From: G963676205 sp964342525
GTDB taxonomy: Bacteria; Campylobacterota; Campylobacteria; Campylobacterales; Arcobacteraceae
Direction of reading: 5' to 3'
NCBI GenBank assembly: GCA_964342525.1
Contig: CAYFGQ010000045.1
Span: 1 to 27,858, forward strand
DNA length: 27,858 nt
Below the pieces are notes generated by a model. It was not told the origin of the DNA. It saw only the letters and a list, made by a program, of their open reading frames with translations, and did not search any database. Position numbers and translations under genes: made by a program. Positions 1-9,170 of the stretch are shown here, in pieces. Numbering within the stretch: position 1 is the first letter of the stretch; each line of letters opens with the position of its first letter.

Positions 1-3000
1 GAGGAGGAGAACTATTATCATAATGAATTAAAAGCTATAGATATATCAAAAAAAATGGTTTGTATCTATTATCTTTATGGTATTGAATCTGTTATTTATG
101 AACTTAATAATTGGACCTTAGAGTTTTTAATAGATATTATAGATAATTTACCAAGTGAATTTTTAAAAGAGTTTAATTCAACTATTCAAGAGGATTTATA
201 TTTTAAATTTAGAAGATTAATACATCCTTTTGTGCAAGCTTTATTATTAGTGAAATTTTATAAAGTGGATAATCCCCCACTAAAAGTGTTAGTAGAGAAA
301 GTGATAGTAAGGCTTAGTAGTTTTATAAAAAAGAACCCTAAAGATCATAAGAAGCTATATGGAGGTAGTTTAAATCATAATAGAGCAGATATAAATAAAA
401 TATCTATTGATTTTACTCAGATGGCTTTATGTTTAGGTATTGAGGGTAAATCATTACTTCTAATTTTACATTTAACAAAAACAGAAGATTTTAAATACTT
501 TAATGACCCTATGTATATAAAAGGATTTAAAGATACTTTTTATGCTTTGTCTTTGAATACAAAGATACAAGAAAAAGAATTAAATATAGAAAAACTGATT
601 AAAGTAAAAGAAAACGAAGAAGAGTCAGATTATGAACGAAACAGAAAGATAGAAAATCAAAAAAAATTAATAAATACTATTTTACCTTATCATCAATTAT
701 TGGCAAAAGTTGTAGTTGAGAAACTATCTTTCTTAGATATAAAAGAGGAGTGGGAAAAATTATCTTCAAATATGAGTTTTTGGGAGTATTATAGAAGTGA
801 GATAGATATTATCTCCCAAAGAATTATTATACTTGTTGAAATATTTGTATTATCAAAGGGGAGTGATGGAGAATTTGAAAAGCTTTTAGAGTATATAAAA
901 AAGAAGCTAAGTGGTTATTATGGGCTATATGAAATTTCAAAGATATTATTAGAAAATGGTTATTTTGATATTGCTTATGATCTTATTGAAGATCAAATAG
1001 AAAAAGAAAGAGTAGAGCCATCATTTTCTCAAGATAAGGTAGAGACATTTACCCAATATGCAAATATAGTAAAAGAATATGAATCTGATCTAGCTAATTA
1101 CTGTATAGAATTAGCTATAGAAGCTACAAGTGAACTAGATGATAATGTATATTTTCTCTATACTATTATCTCCTCATATACTGATTATATATTACCTATA
1201 CTTTCAAAAGATGAAAAAGTAGAATTGGCAAATAAAAATATAAATTTAGTCGAAATTGTAAAAGAGTATCTATATAAAGGTGAAAATGCTTTACTTGAAG
1301 AGGTGATGGGAATAATTTCAAAGATAGATCTATCTTTAGCTTTACAATTAGCTAGAAAGTGGGATAGTGAAGTTTTTTATAGTTTGGATAGTAGTATTTC
1401 AATTATTATAGATGAGCTTGCTAAAAAAGATATTTTAACATTGGATCAATTATTTTCTTTAAGGTATTTTGTAAAAGACCATAATATAGGAGAAAACTTT
1501 ATATCTTTACTAAATATGATAAAAAATCATAGACAAAGTGTAGTGAGTATACTTGAAGATATGGAAGACTTTATAAGAAAAAATCTAAAACAAAAAGAAC
1601 AATATGATTGTATACAGAGTCTTGTAAAGTGGCTAGATACTAATGAACTTTCAAGCCACAAAGTAACTATAAGATTAAAAGAGTTTATAGGTTTTTACAA
1701 AACTTTAGAAATAAAATATGAAAATAGGGTTGAATCTTCATTTGAAGAAGAGGAAAATGAAACAAAAGATTGGGATAAGTTTTTTAGTTCTTATGGTGAA
1801 AATATAGTAAATAGTTTAAATGATTTTGATTTTTATAAGAATGATAGAAATGAGTATTTTGAAGAGTTACGAAAAAGATTAGGGCAAAATGAAAAAATAG
1901 TATGGATAAAAGCCTTAATTGATATGAATAAAGAGTTTAGTTCACAATATATTTATAATGAGTTTCTTAATTGCATAGACAAATGGAAATATACCAGAGA
2001 GGTAAAAGCACAAAAAGAAGAATTGGTAAAGAGATTTATACAAAAGCATTATATCTTTTTAATAGATAAATACTATTGTGTTGATTGTTATAAAAAATTA
2101 TATAAATATATCTCAAAAGAGAAACTTTTCCATTTTATACTAGTAGAGGTGTCAAAAGATCCTTTTTCTATATATTTACGAAACTTATTATCTTTATTAG
2201 ATATATCAAAAGAGATACTTACAAAAGATGATGCAAAAGGGGTGTTGGAGTATGTAGTATCAGAACTTGAGAAGAAAGTTGAGATAAAAAATAATACACT
2301 TAAAGTAGAAGATACAAATAGTTCACAGGTTCTTATACAAAACCTATACAAACTTATGGGGAATCCAGATAAAAGGATAAGATGGAAAGCCTTACATAGC
2401 GCAAGAGAGATGATAGAAAAAGATATATCTTTGATTTCATTGTTTTTAGAGCAATTTAAAGATAAGGATGGATTTCCTTTTAGTGATGATAAAAGTTTTT
2501 ATCCCATATCCGCAAAATGGTATATGCTTATACTTTTTTATAGATTGTCATTTGAAATTCCTAATGATCTTAAGGAATATATAGAGTATTTTATAAAAAT
2601 AGTTTTAGATGAAGATTTTCCACATGTCATGATAAGGCATATTGCAAAACAAATAGTTTTTAATATAATTAGTAAGTTTCCAGATATTATAACATGTGAA
2701 GAAAAAAGAAAACTTGACTTTGCCAATGAACCCACTTCTTGTGCAATAAATGAAGAGAAACAGTATCATTTTGGTAGAAATAAAAAGAGTAAAAAAAGAT
2801 TTAAATTTGATGAGACTGATACGATTCCTTATTGGTTTGATAGGGTAACTATGGCTATAAATGTAAATATGCAAGATATTGTTACTAAAGCTGAGACTTG
2901 GATAATAGATAAATGGGGACAAAATGATAAGATAATTTTCGATAAAGGCAAGTTTTATGATAATCAAAATAGATATTTAAGATCCCATCGACAAGGTACC

Positions 3001-3933
3001 ATTCCTACTATAGAAGAGCCAGTTAGACATTTGGAGTATCACTCAAAATTTTTAGTTGTGGGGGAGTTGATAAAAGAAAAGGATATCTTTGTATCAGAAT
3101 ATTTTGATGAGAAGAGAGTTTGGCATGAGTGTCAATATAAAAGATTTATAGATGGGTATTTTAATAGTTCAAGGTTTTGGGATTATGAAAAAAGATTTGA
3201 TAAACCTTTAGAACCTATTTTATGGGGTAAATTTGAAGATAATATATCTTTTGACGATCTTTTTGAGATAAATGGAGATGATATATTATTAAAAGCAGAT
3301 TATAGTGTTTATACCCATAAATCTTCCATCTCAATAAATATTGATACCGCTTTGGTTTCAAGTGAATATTCCAGATCTTTTCAAAATACTTTACAAAACA
3401 TGAGTTGCTATGAATATTATTTACCATTTTATGGTGTAAAGTATGATGAGATAGATAAAGATGGTTTAGTATTAAAAGGTTTATTTATTCATAAAAATGG
3501 ATATGATAATGATGTAAAAGACCCTTATGCTCATAGTTTTAATAGTGATATAGATTTGCCATCTAAAGAGTTTTTAGCGTTTTGTAAGGATATAAGGGTA
3601 GAAAATTGGTCTGATGAGGATCAAATGAATAGTATAATAGAACCTCAATCTAGTGGATATAAAATATATTTTGATAAAGATATGGTGGTAAAGTATTTAA
3701 AGAGTATAAATATGGATATGGTCATAGATGTAAGTCGTGATGTTGAAGATAAAGAACATAGAGTATATATTTTAACTCAAGATGGTGAGATATTAAAATA
3801 TAAAAAAGAGAAAACTATAGAAGCAACTCAAAAGGTATTATATGGAGAAGATGAAGAGGATGAAAATCCTCTTTATGAAAAATGGGTAGCTTATGAAACA
3901 GCTAAAATGTTAAAAGAGACTAATGATGAATAA
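1..3933 (+). CDS. Giant helical-repeat protein, 5' end outside window (first gene of NACHT operon)
   Basis: The frame is open from base 1. The first ATG, at 55, has no Shine-Dalgarno sequence before it, so the gene very likely begins upstream and at least 1310 residues are visible. I recognise no family. Most of the chain is rich in Leu, Ile, Lys and Glu and reads as alpha-helical solenoid (HEAT/TPR-like). The last 350-400 residues are richer in aromatic and beta-type segments and look like a separate globular domain. No Walker A, catalytic triad or membrane segment is visible in this part. The stop overlaps the start of the NACHT gene by 11 bp, so the two are probably translated together. 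By analogy with STAND defence proteins this may be the sensor half of a large protein or the partner of the NACHT protein. An NTPase or effector domain could sit in the missing N-terminus. Confidence 0.8.
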   Translation, partial: EEENYYHNELKAIDISKKMVCIYYLYGIESVIYELNNWTLEFLIDIIDNLPSEFLKEFNSTIQEDLYFKFRRLIHPFVQALLLVKFYKVDNPPLKVLVEKVIVRLSSFIKKNPKDHKKLYGGSLNHNRADINKISIDFTQMALCLGIEGKSLLLILHLTKTEDFKYFNDPMYIKGFKDTFYALSLNTKIQEKELNIEKLIKVKENEEESDYERNRKIENQKKLINTILPYHQLLAKVVVEKLSFLDIKEEWEKLSSNMSFWEYYRSEIDIISQRIIILVEIFVLSKGSDGEFEKLLEYIKKKLSGYYGLYEISKILLENGYFDIAYDLIEDQIEKERVEPSFSQDKVETFTQYANIVKEYESDLANYCIELAIEATSELDDNVYFLYTIISSYTDYILPILSKDEKVELANKNINLVEIVKEYLYKGENALLEEVMGIISKIDLSLALQLARKWDSEVFYSLDSSISIIIDELAKKDILTLDQLFSLRYFVKDHNIGENFISLLNMIKNHRQSVVSILEDMEDFIRKNLKQKEQYDCIQSLVKWLDTNELSSHKVTIRLKEFIGFYKTLEIKYENRVESSFEEEENETKDWDKFFSSYGENIVNSLNDFDFYKNDRNEYFEELRKRLGQNEKIVWIKALIDMNKEFSSQYIYNEFLNCIDKWKYTREVKAQKEELVKRFIQKHYIFLIDKYYCVDCYKKLYKYISKEKLFHFILVEVSKDPFSIYLRNLLSLLDISKEILTKDDAKGVLEYVVSELEKKVEIKNNTLKVEDTNSSQVLIQNLYKLMGNPDKRIRWKALHSAREMIEKDISLISLFLEQFKDKDGFPFSDDKSFYPISAKWYMLILFYRLSFEIPNDLKEYIEYFIKIVLDEDFPHVMIRHIAKQIVFNIISKFPDIITCEEKRKLDFANEPTSCAINEEKQYHFGRNKKSKKRFKFDETDTIPYWFDRVTMAINVNMQDIVTKAETWIIDKWGQNDKIIFDKGKFYDNQNRYLRSHRQGTIPTIEEPVRHLEYHSKFLVVGELIKEKDIFVSEYFDEKRVWHECQYKRFIDGYFNSSRFWDYEKRFDKPLEPILWGKFEDNISFDDLFEINGDDILLKADYSVYTHKSSISINIDTALVSSEYSRSFQNTLQNMSCYEYYLPFYGVKYDEIDKDGLVLKGLFIHKNGYDNDVKDPYAHSFNSDIDLPSKEFLAFCKDIRVENWSDEDQMNSIIEPQSSGYKIYFDKDMVVKYLKSINMDMVIDVSRDVEDKEHRVYILTQDGEILKYKKEKTIEATQKVLYGEDEEDENPLYEKWVAYETAKMLKETNDE

Positions 3934-6900
3934 AAAACAAGTATTACCTATAATAAATACCTTAGTAAAAGTTGAACCAGATGCAGTTTTTAAAAGTATC
4001 AAAAATATAATTTATCATAATGATAAAGTACTAATAGAAGATCAAGAATATACTCAAGATGAATTTGAAGAGAGAATAAAAATACTCTCAAAAATGTTAA
4101 AGCTTCCTGATCTTGTTGTTGAGCATTTATATTATGAGTGGAAGTCAGGCTTTGAGAAAAATGAGTCTTTAACAAAAAAAGATTTATTGGAGTTGGCTAA
4201 AAATGCTACTTTACGAAAAGAGCCTAAAAGTTCTGTTTTAGAGAAATATGCAAATGCTTTAAAGATGAAGTTTTTACACCATATAGAGCATGGTATTGCA
4301 TTTAAAGATCGATTTGAAAGGGATATATCAATAGAGGATAAGCAAAGATATTTAGAGCTTGCACCTATTGTATATGATATGCCAGATAAGCTTTTAAATA
4401 ATAAACAATGGAGATATGTAGATACTCCTTTTGAAGAGATCAAACCATTTGAGCTAGATGATGTGTGGATTGATTTGGAGTTTATTGAGCCTTGGTTAAA
4501 TGAAGGTGAGATAAGAGATAAGGAATTAGATAGTAAACATCAAGAGATGTATGGGCAAAAATTTTCTTTAAGGGAGCCTATAGATTTAGTACTAGAGATG
4601 TTTCAGGGATTTATGATTATTGTTGGTGCTCCTGGAAGTGGGAAAACTACTCTTTTAAAGTGGATATCAAGAAATTTGATAAAAAATCCTGATGGGAAGT
4701 TTTCATTGCCCCTTTTTATCCCTTTGAGGGAATATGCAATTCGAAAGGATCAATTAAGGGTTGATTCCATATTGGATTTTGCTTTTATGTATGCTGGAGT
4801 GAATGATAAAGATCAAAGGGATAAATGGATAAATTCTATTAGTTATATTACTGGTACACAAAAGGATAATGTACTTTTATTACTTGATGGTTGGGATGAG
4901 GTGCCTAGTGATTTAAAAGAGCGTTTAAAAGTTGAGATAGAGGAGTTAAGTTATGGTTTCTCTCTTATTCTTACTTCAAGGCATTCTGGTTATCCAAGGT
5001 CTTTTAGTGCAGATAAGTTTTATGAGATAGGGAATTTAAATGATACTCAAATTGAAAATTTAATATTGAACTATTTTAGCAAAGATGGAAAAAATGCCCA
5101 AATATTACTATCTCATCTAAAGGAGTATCAAGATTTATATGAGATGGGCCGCAGTCCTTTTCTTTTAACTTTATTGTGTGGGATTTTTATAAATAGGCAT
5201 CAATTTGACATTTCTGAACTACCATCATCTAGAACTGAGATATATAGTAAAACACTAAATTATATTTATAATCATCACAATAAAAAATATCCATCAAATC
5301 TATTTAATGAAAAGATAAAAAGAGATATTGAAAAACTAGCTTATTATATATTTACAAATGATAAGCCAAGGTATTTTTTTGATGATAGTGATGTAGAAAT
5401 ATGTTTTAATGATACTGGAAAATTTGAAGATACTGTAAAGATGTCAAGATTATTATCCCAGTTAAGAATGGATAAGTTTATTTACCAATTTATCCATACA
5501 ACTTTTCAAGAATATTATATTGCATCATATCTAAGGCAAGGTGGAGATATTGATCTATTTTTAGATAAATATATCTACTCAGATAGTGCTATTGAGATCA
5601 TATGCTTTTTATCTGGTCTAACTGATAGTTCAAAATTTTGGGATAGGATAAAAGAGCTTTTAAGGGTACCTGATAGGTTTGGGCTTATTTATATAAAAGT
5701 CTCAAAGATGATTTTGGAAAATAAAAATATAGGTATTGATATAAGGGATAGACTTTGGAAATATGCTAATAAAGTGCATTTACCTGAACCTTATATAAAA
5801 GCTTTAGCAAAACTTGATATAGGGTATTTAAATAATAAAACAAAGGTTTCATTTGAAAATATTACTGATACTTGGTCAAAATCAAAACTTCAAAGAGCAC
5901 TTAGTGCGATTCGAGATGAAAATAATTCTTTAATATTGGCAAATCAAATTATCCGCGGATCTAAAGAGGAAGCTGCTGTAGCAAGTTATGCTATAAAAGA
6001 TATTATGAATTACAAGGTAAAAGAAAAATTTTACATGGAGCTTCAAAAGAAGCACTCTTTTGATACCTATAAATATATCATTTTAGCTTTGGGAAATTCA
6101 AAAGATGAAAACTCAATTTCTAGAATTATGGAGTTTTTTGGATATGATGAGTTAAGAGATATAGTTATACAAGCCTTGGGTAGAATTGCTAGTAATAATG
6201 CAGTTGATAAATTGATAGAGATTTTTTACAAATATGATCTTAAAGAAAATATTATAAAAGAGATAGGACAAATCTCAAGTATATATGCAAGGGATAGGCT
6301 TTTAGAGATATTAGCTTTATTACCTAAAAGTTCAAAATTAATAAAAGTGATATTGGGTGCAATATATGAACTTCCAATATTAGATGGGACTGGTATAATA
6401 CTTGGCTTTTTAGATGGAAAATATGATATTGAGATTCAAGAAAAAGCTATCTTAGCATTGAAACAATCAACAAAAGAGGGTGTAACTAATAGGCTAAGGG
6501 ATATTGCTAGGTATTCTCAATCTAGAACTCTAAGAGAGAAAGCTTTACAATCTTTAGAAGATAGATGTAGTAGCTTTGATATGGATTGGTTGTCTAAAAA
6601 GATAAAAGATTCTGATATAGAGTTTAATGAAAAATTATATGCCTTAGAGGTATTTATACAAACTTGCATGAAACTACACTATAGAAATGAGAATATTGAT
6701 GTTCGAGATATCATACTTTATGTTTTAGGGGAAAATAGTGATCTTGCTTTTTTAATTGCTACGAAATTTATAATAAAGGATGAAGTGATTATAGATAGAT
6801 TTATACAAATGTTTGAATCTGATGATGTTCAGACTTATGTTAAAGAGGCTATTTGTGGTTATTTTGCAAAGTTAAAAGTAAAAAAGATAGTTTATAAATT

Positions 6901-7147
6901 AGTGGAGATAATAGAAAAGTATCCTGATGTGAAAGATGATGAAAGTATAGTTGAATTGGATGATAATAAGAGATTCTCAAAAGAGTGTGCTTTGGCTTTG
7001 TGTAAAATAGATTTAAAAGAAGCGATAAAATTAAGAGGAACTACTATGGATAGCGCCTTATTGGAATATGCTCTTGATAATGGATTATTGATTTATGGTA
7101 ATGTTGTATATGATTCAAATGGTAGAAATGTATTGGAGGAGATATAA
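3923..7147 (+). CDS. NACHT-type STAND NTPase with C-terminal HEAT-like repeats
   Basis: The 1074-residue protein has an N-terminal helical region of about 220 residues of unknown type, then a NACHT NTPase. The Walker A is GAPGSGKT (235-242) and the Walker B is LLLLDGWDE, ending at E326. A sensor-1-like LILTSRHSGYP follows, and a winged-helix segment with FIHTTFQEYYIASYL is typical of NACHT proteins. From about residue 690 to 1000 it has HEAT/PBS-lyase-like helical repeats such as the IVIQALGRIA stretch. In known STAND families the repeat region senses a ligand and the NTPase drives oligomerisation that activates an effector. No recognisable effector domain is fused here, so the effector is probably one of the neighbours. 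Two ATGs (3923, 3926) are possible starts. The gene overlaps the upstream gene by 11 bp and the next by 1 bp. Confidence is high for NACHT, moderate for a defence role. Confidence 0.93.
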   Translation: MMNKKQVLPIINTLVKVEPDAVFKSIKNIIYHNDKVLIEDQEYTQDEFEERIKILSKMLKLPDLVVEHLYYEWKSGFEKNESLTKKDLLELAKNATLRKEPKSSVLEKYANALKMKFLHHIEHGIAFKDRFERDISIEDKQRYLELAPIVYDMPDKLLNNKQWRYVDTPFEEIKPFELDDVWIDLEFIEPWLNEGEIRDKELDSKHQEMYGQKFSLREPIDLVLEMFQGFMIIVGAPGSGKTTLLKWISRNLIKNPDGKFSLPLFIPLREYAIRKDQLRVDSILDFAFMYAGVNDKDQRDKWINSISYITGTQKDNVLLLLDGWDEVPSDLKERLKVEIEELSYGFSLILTSRHSGYPRSFSADKFYEIGNLNDTQIENLILNYFSKDGKNAQILLSHLKEYQDLYEMGRSPFLLTLLCGIFINRHQFDISELPSSRTEIYSKTLNYIYNHHNKKYPSNLFNEKIKRDIEKLAYYIFTNDKPRYFFDDSDVEICFNDTGKFEDTVKMSRLLSQLRMDKFIYQFIHTTFQEYYIASYLRQGGDIDLFLDKYIYSDSAIEIICFLSGLTDSSKFWDRIKELLRVPDRFGLIYIKVSKMILENKNIGIDIRDRLWKYANKVHLPEPYIKALAKLDIGYLNNKTKVSFENITDTWSKSKLQRALSAIRDENNSLILANQIIRGSKEEAAVASYAIKDIMNYKVKEKFYMELQKKHSFDTYKYIILALGNSKDENSISRIMEFFGYDELRDIVIQALGRIASNNAVDKLIEIFYKYDLKENIIKEIGQISSIYARDRLLEILALLPKSSKLIKVILGAIYELPILDGTGIILGFLDGKYDIEIQEKAILALKQSTKEGVTNRLRDIARYSQSRTLREKALQSLEDRCSSFDMDWLSKKIKDSDIEFNEKLYALEVFIQTCMKLHYRNENIDVRDIILYVLGENSDLAFLIATKFIIKDEVIIDRFIQMFESDDVQTYVKEAICGYFAKLKVKKIVYKLVEIIEKYPDVKDDESIVELDDNKRFSKECALALCKIDLKEAIKLRGTTMDSALLEYALDNGLLIYGNVVYDSNGRNVLEEI

Positions 7148-7929
7148 TGAAATGGCTTATAAATAAACTTTTTTTGAGGTGGCAAACACTTAGTAAAGTT
7201 GGAAATAGTAGAGTTTTTAAAACTTCATTTATTTGGCTTCTTATTGTTCCATTTTTTGCAAAGCTTTTTCATAGTATCGAAACTATAAGTTTTAATTTCT
7301 TTGGTAAGGATTATGTACTAGATTTAACTTTGTCTTTTTCCTTTCAGATGCTTTTTTTTAGTGCTATATTTGCTACAATAGGTCAAATACTATATACCAT
7401 ATATGCTCCAACTCTTATAAGTAATTATGACTCATATAATGAATTTAAAGAAGAAGGAAAAGGTTTAGAACAATTAAAGGTTGAATATAAGTTTTTATTA
7501 AAAAAAGCAGTATTTATTGATTTTTCTAAAAATATAGAAAAAATGATAAATTTAACAGAAAAACTTATAGAGTCATTTCATGATTCAACTCAAGGTTTTA
7601 CCCCAAGTATTGATTCTCAAATAATAGAGTATTCTTTAAAAAGTGAAGACGAAATAGCTGGATTTAAATATATATCAAAGAGAAAAATCCATGAAACTAT
7701 AGATAAATTAAAAGTTGAAGAAGAAAAACAATCTCAACTTTTTTGGTTTATACGGGATGAAGTGGATACTCTAAGTCCTTGGGCAAGATTTTTTATAAGT
7801 ATATTTTATTTGATCTCTTTTGTTATTTTAGGATTGATTGCTTTTGAAAATATTTATTATGTAACTACTCAATCAAATTTAGATATTTTTCAATGGTTTA
7901 AAGAATTATTTTTGATAAAGGATAGTTAG
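7147..7929 (+). CDS. Membrane protein with three predicted helices, NACHT-operon member
   Basis: The 260-residue protein is of no family I recognise. Hydrophobic segments lie at about 27-43, 62-86 and 215-238. Between the second and third is a charged, mostly helical region of about 125 residues, probably cytoplasmic. There is no signal peptide. The start codon overlaps the NACHT stop (TAATG) and has a strong GGAGGAG ribosome site at 7134-7140, so it is translationally coupled to the NACHT protein. In anti-phage systems, small membrane proteins next to STAND or nucleotide-signalling proteins often act as pore-forming or membrane-disrupting effectors. That role is inferred here from position only. 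It could equally anchor the complex to the membrane. Confidence 0.82.
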   Translation: MKWLINKLFLRWQTLSKVGNSRVFKTSFIWLLIVPFFAKLFHSIETISFNFFGKDYVLDLTLSFSFQMLFFSAIFATIGQILYTIYAPTLISNYDSYNEFKEEGKGLEQLKVEYKFLLKKAVFIDFSKNIEKMINLTEKLIESFHDSTQGFTPSIDSQIIEYSLKSEDEIAGFKYISKRKIHETIDKLKVEEEKQSQLFWFIRDEVDTLSPWARFFISIFYLISFVILGLIAFENIYYVTTQSNLDIFQWFKELFLIKDS

Positions 7930-7936
7930 GGTTAAA

Positions 7937-8617
7937 ATGCAAACTATTAATGAAATCAAAAATATAGAAAACCCACTTCTAAAGATGATAATCATTGCAA
8001 ATGCAAATCATGAACTATGGCTAAGAGAAAATGATGATAGCAATATGGAATCAAATAGATTAAATGAAGATTTAATCACACCTATCACTTCAAATACGAA
8101 AACATATGAAGATAATAAAAAAGGGTATTCTTCAATAGAGTTGGCTGGTATAGCTAAGTTTTTTGAATATATAAGAAAAAATACAAATGAAACAGTAGTC
8201 TTTGAAAATACTTTAGCTTATACACTTCATGGTATAGATGTAGTCACAAAAGATAGTGAGGGTATATATACAATCTATGAGATAAAAGGTACTACAAAAA
8301 AGATTACAAAACCTCAAAGGTATTTACGAAAAACTAAGAGAAGAGGAAGACAGCTTTCTTTGCAGTGGTGTTGGTATAGTTTAACTGATCATGTCTCTAA
8401 TCCCGCTAGTGCGAATTTATTTTTAACTCTTTTGGATGATTTTTTGAATATGAGAGTTAGAAGAAAAGTAGGGCTTATAAAATGTGTGAAAGAGGATGAT
8501 GGTAGTTTTAGAGGGGAAGATGTAGAGATACATGACTTTGAGGATTTGAATATAAAAGAGTCGTATGATTTAAGTAGACCTAGAGTTATGTATGAAGAGA
8601 TAAAGGAGATATCATGA
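7937..8617 (+). CDS. Probable PD-(D/E)XK nuclease-fold protein
   Basis: The 226-residue protein matches no named family I can recall. Residues 90-145 show a pattern consistent with the PD-(D/E)XK nuclease fold: E90, then G-I-D101-V-V, a short turn, then Y-E115-I-K117-G in a hydrophobic strand. A very basic stretch follows (KTKRRGRQ, 132-139) with Q139 and Q143 that could belong to the following helix. D101 with E115-x-K117 would be the metal-binding and catalytic residues. The flanking regions are helical. It starts 7 bp after the membrane-protein gene and overlaps the DUF1353 gene by 4 bp (ATGA). In a NACHT operon a nuclease could be the DNA- or RNA-cutting effector. The fold is assigned by eye from a short motif and needs a profile search. 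Confidence 0.72.
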   Translation: MQTINEIKNIENPLLKMIIIANANHELWLRENDDSNMESNRLNEDLITPITSNTKTYEDNKKGYSSIELAGIAKFFEYIRKNTNETVVFENTLAYTLHGIDVVTKDSEGIYTIYEIKGTTKKITKPQRYLRKTKRRGRQLSLQWCWYSLTDHVSNPASANLFLTLLDDFLNMRVRRKVGLIKCVKEDDGSFRGEDVEIHDFEDLNIKESYDLSRPRVMYEEIKEIS

Positions 8618-9126
8618 GTGAAGATAATGCAATACCAATGCCTAAATTGGAACCATTACCAATAAAGACAAAGAAAAAAAAGTTTTGGAAGCAAATTAGA
8701 ATTTGGTTTTTTGAGAGTAGAAGATGGAGAGTGATTGAGGATTGGGAGTATACTCATGAAGGTGAAGTTTTTATTATCCCTAAAGGTTTTGTATTTGATG
8801 GGGCATCTATTCCTAAAACATTTTGGAATATTTTATCCCCTGTAGGTTTATTATTTATCCCTGGACTTATTCATGATTTTGCTTATAGATATGATTATAT
8901 GTGGGTAAAAGATTCTAATGGGATTATCTCTAAGAAATATGAAGGTAAGGGACAAGAGTATTGGGATGATTTATTTTATAAGATTGCTAAAAATGTAAAT
9001 GGTATGAAAATAGTAAATAAACCGGCATGGTTTTTATTATCTCTTTTTGGATGTAAAGCTTGGAATGAAAATAGGGAAAGGAATGAAGATGATTTATTTC
9101 CTGAGGGCTATTTATCTCAAAAGTAA
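8614..9126 (+). CDS. DUF1353 family protein
   Basis: The 170-residue protein carries the DUF1353 core at about 38-90. It has a short beta region, then FDGASIPKTFW, a glycine-rich hydrophobic stretch and IHDFAYRYD, the conserved histidine-aspartate part of the family. A basic N-terminus (KTKKKKFWKQ) precedes it. DUF1353 proteins are common in phages and prophages and their biochemical role is not established. The gene overlaps the previous one by 4 bp and has a strong ribosome site (AAAGGAG just before 8614), so it belongs to the same operon. Its presence beside NACHT and DRHyd genes may mean it works in the conflict system. No neighbouring structural phage genes support a prophage. Confidence 0.85.
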   Translation: MSEDNAIPMPKLEPLPIKTKKKKFWKQIRIWFFESRRWRVIEDWEYTHEGEVFIIPKGFVFDGASIPKTFWNILSPVGLLFIPGLIHDFAYRYDYMWVKDSNGIISKKYEGKGQEYWDDLFYKIAKNVNGMKIVNKPAWFLLSLFGCKAWNENRERNEDDLFPEGYLSQK

Positions 9127-9149
9127 AAAAGTAAAAAAGTATATATTAT
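9123..9149 (+). repeat. 8-bp tandem repeat with AT-rich promoter-like stretch
   Basis: GTAAAAAA occurs at 9123-9130 and 9131-9138 and is followed by GTA. The first copy contains the TAA stop of the DUF1353 gene. Directly after lies TATATTATA (9142-9150), which could serve as a -10 element for a separate transcript of the two DRHyd genes. The gap before the next start (44 bp) is the largest in the operon. Promoter activity is only a possibility. Confidence 0.35.
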
Positions 9150-9170
9150 AGAATAAAGGTGAAAGATACA

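Noticed and set aside
9159..9161. GTG as start of the zinc-ribbon DRHyd gene
   Set aside because: It lies inside the AAGGTGA ribosome site that serves ATG 9171, and has no site of its own.
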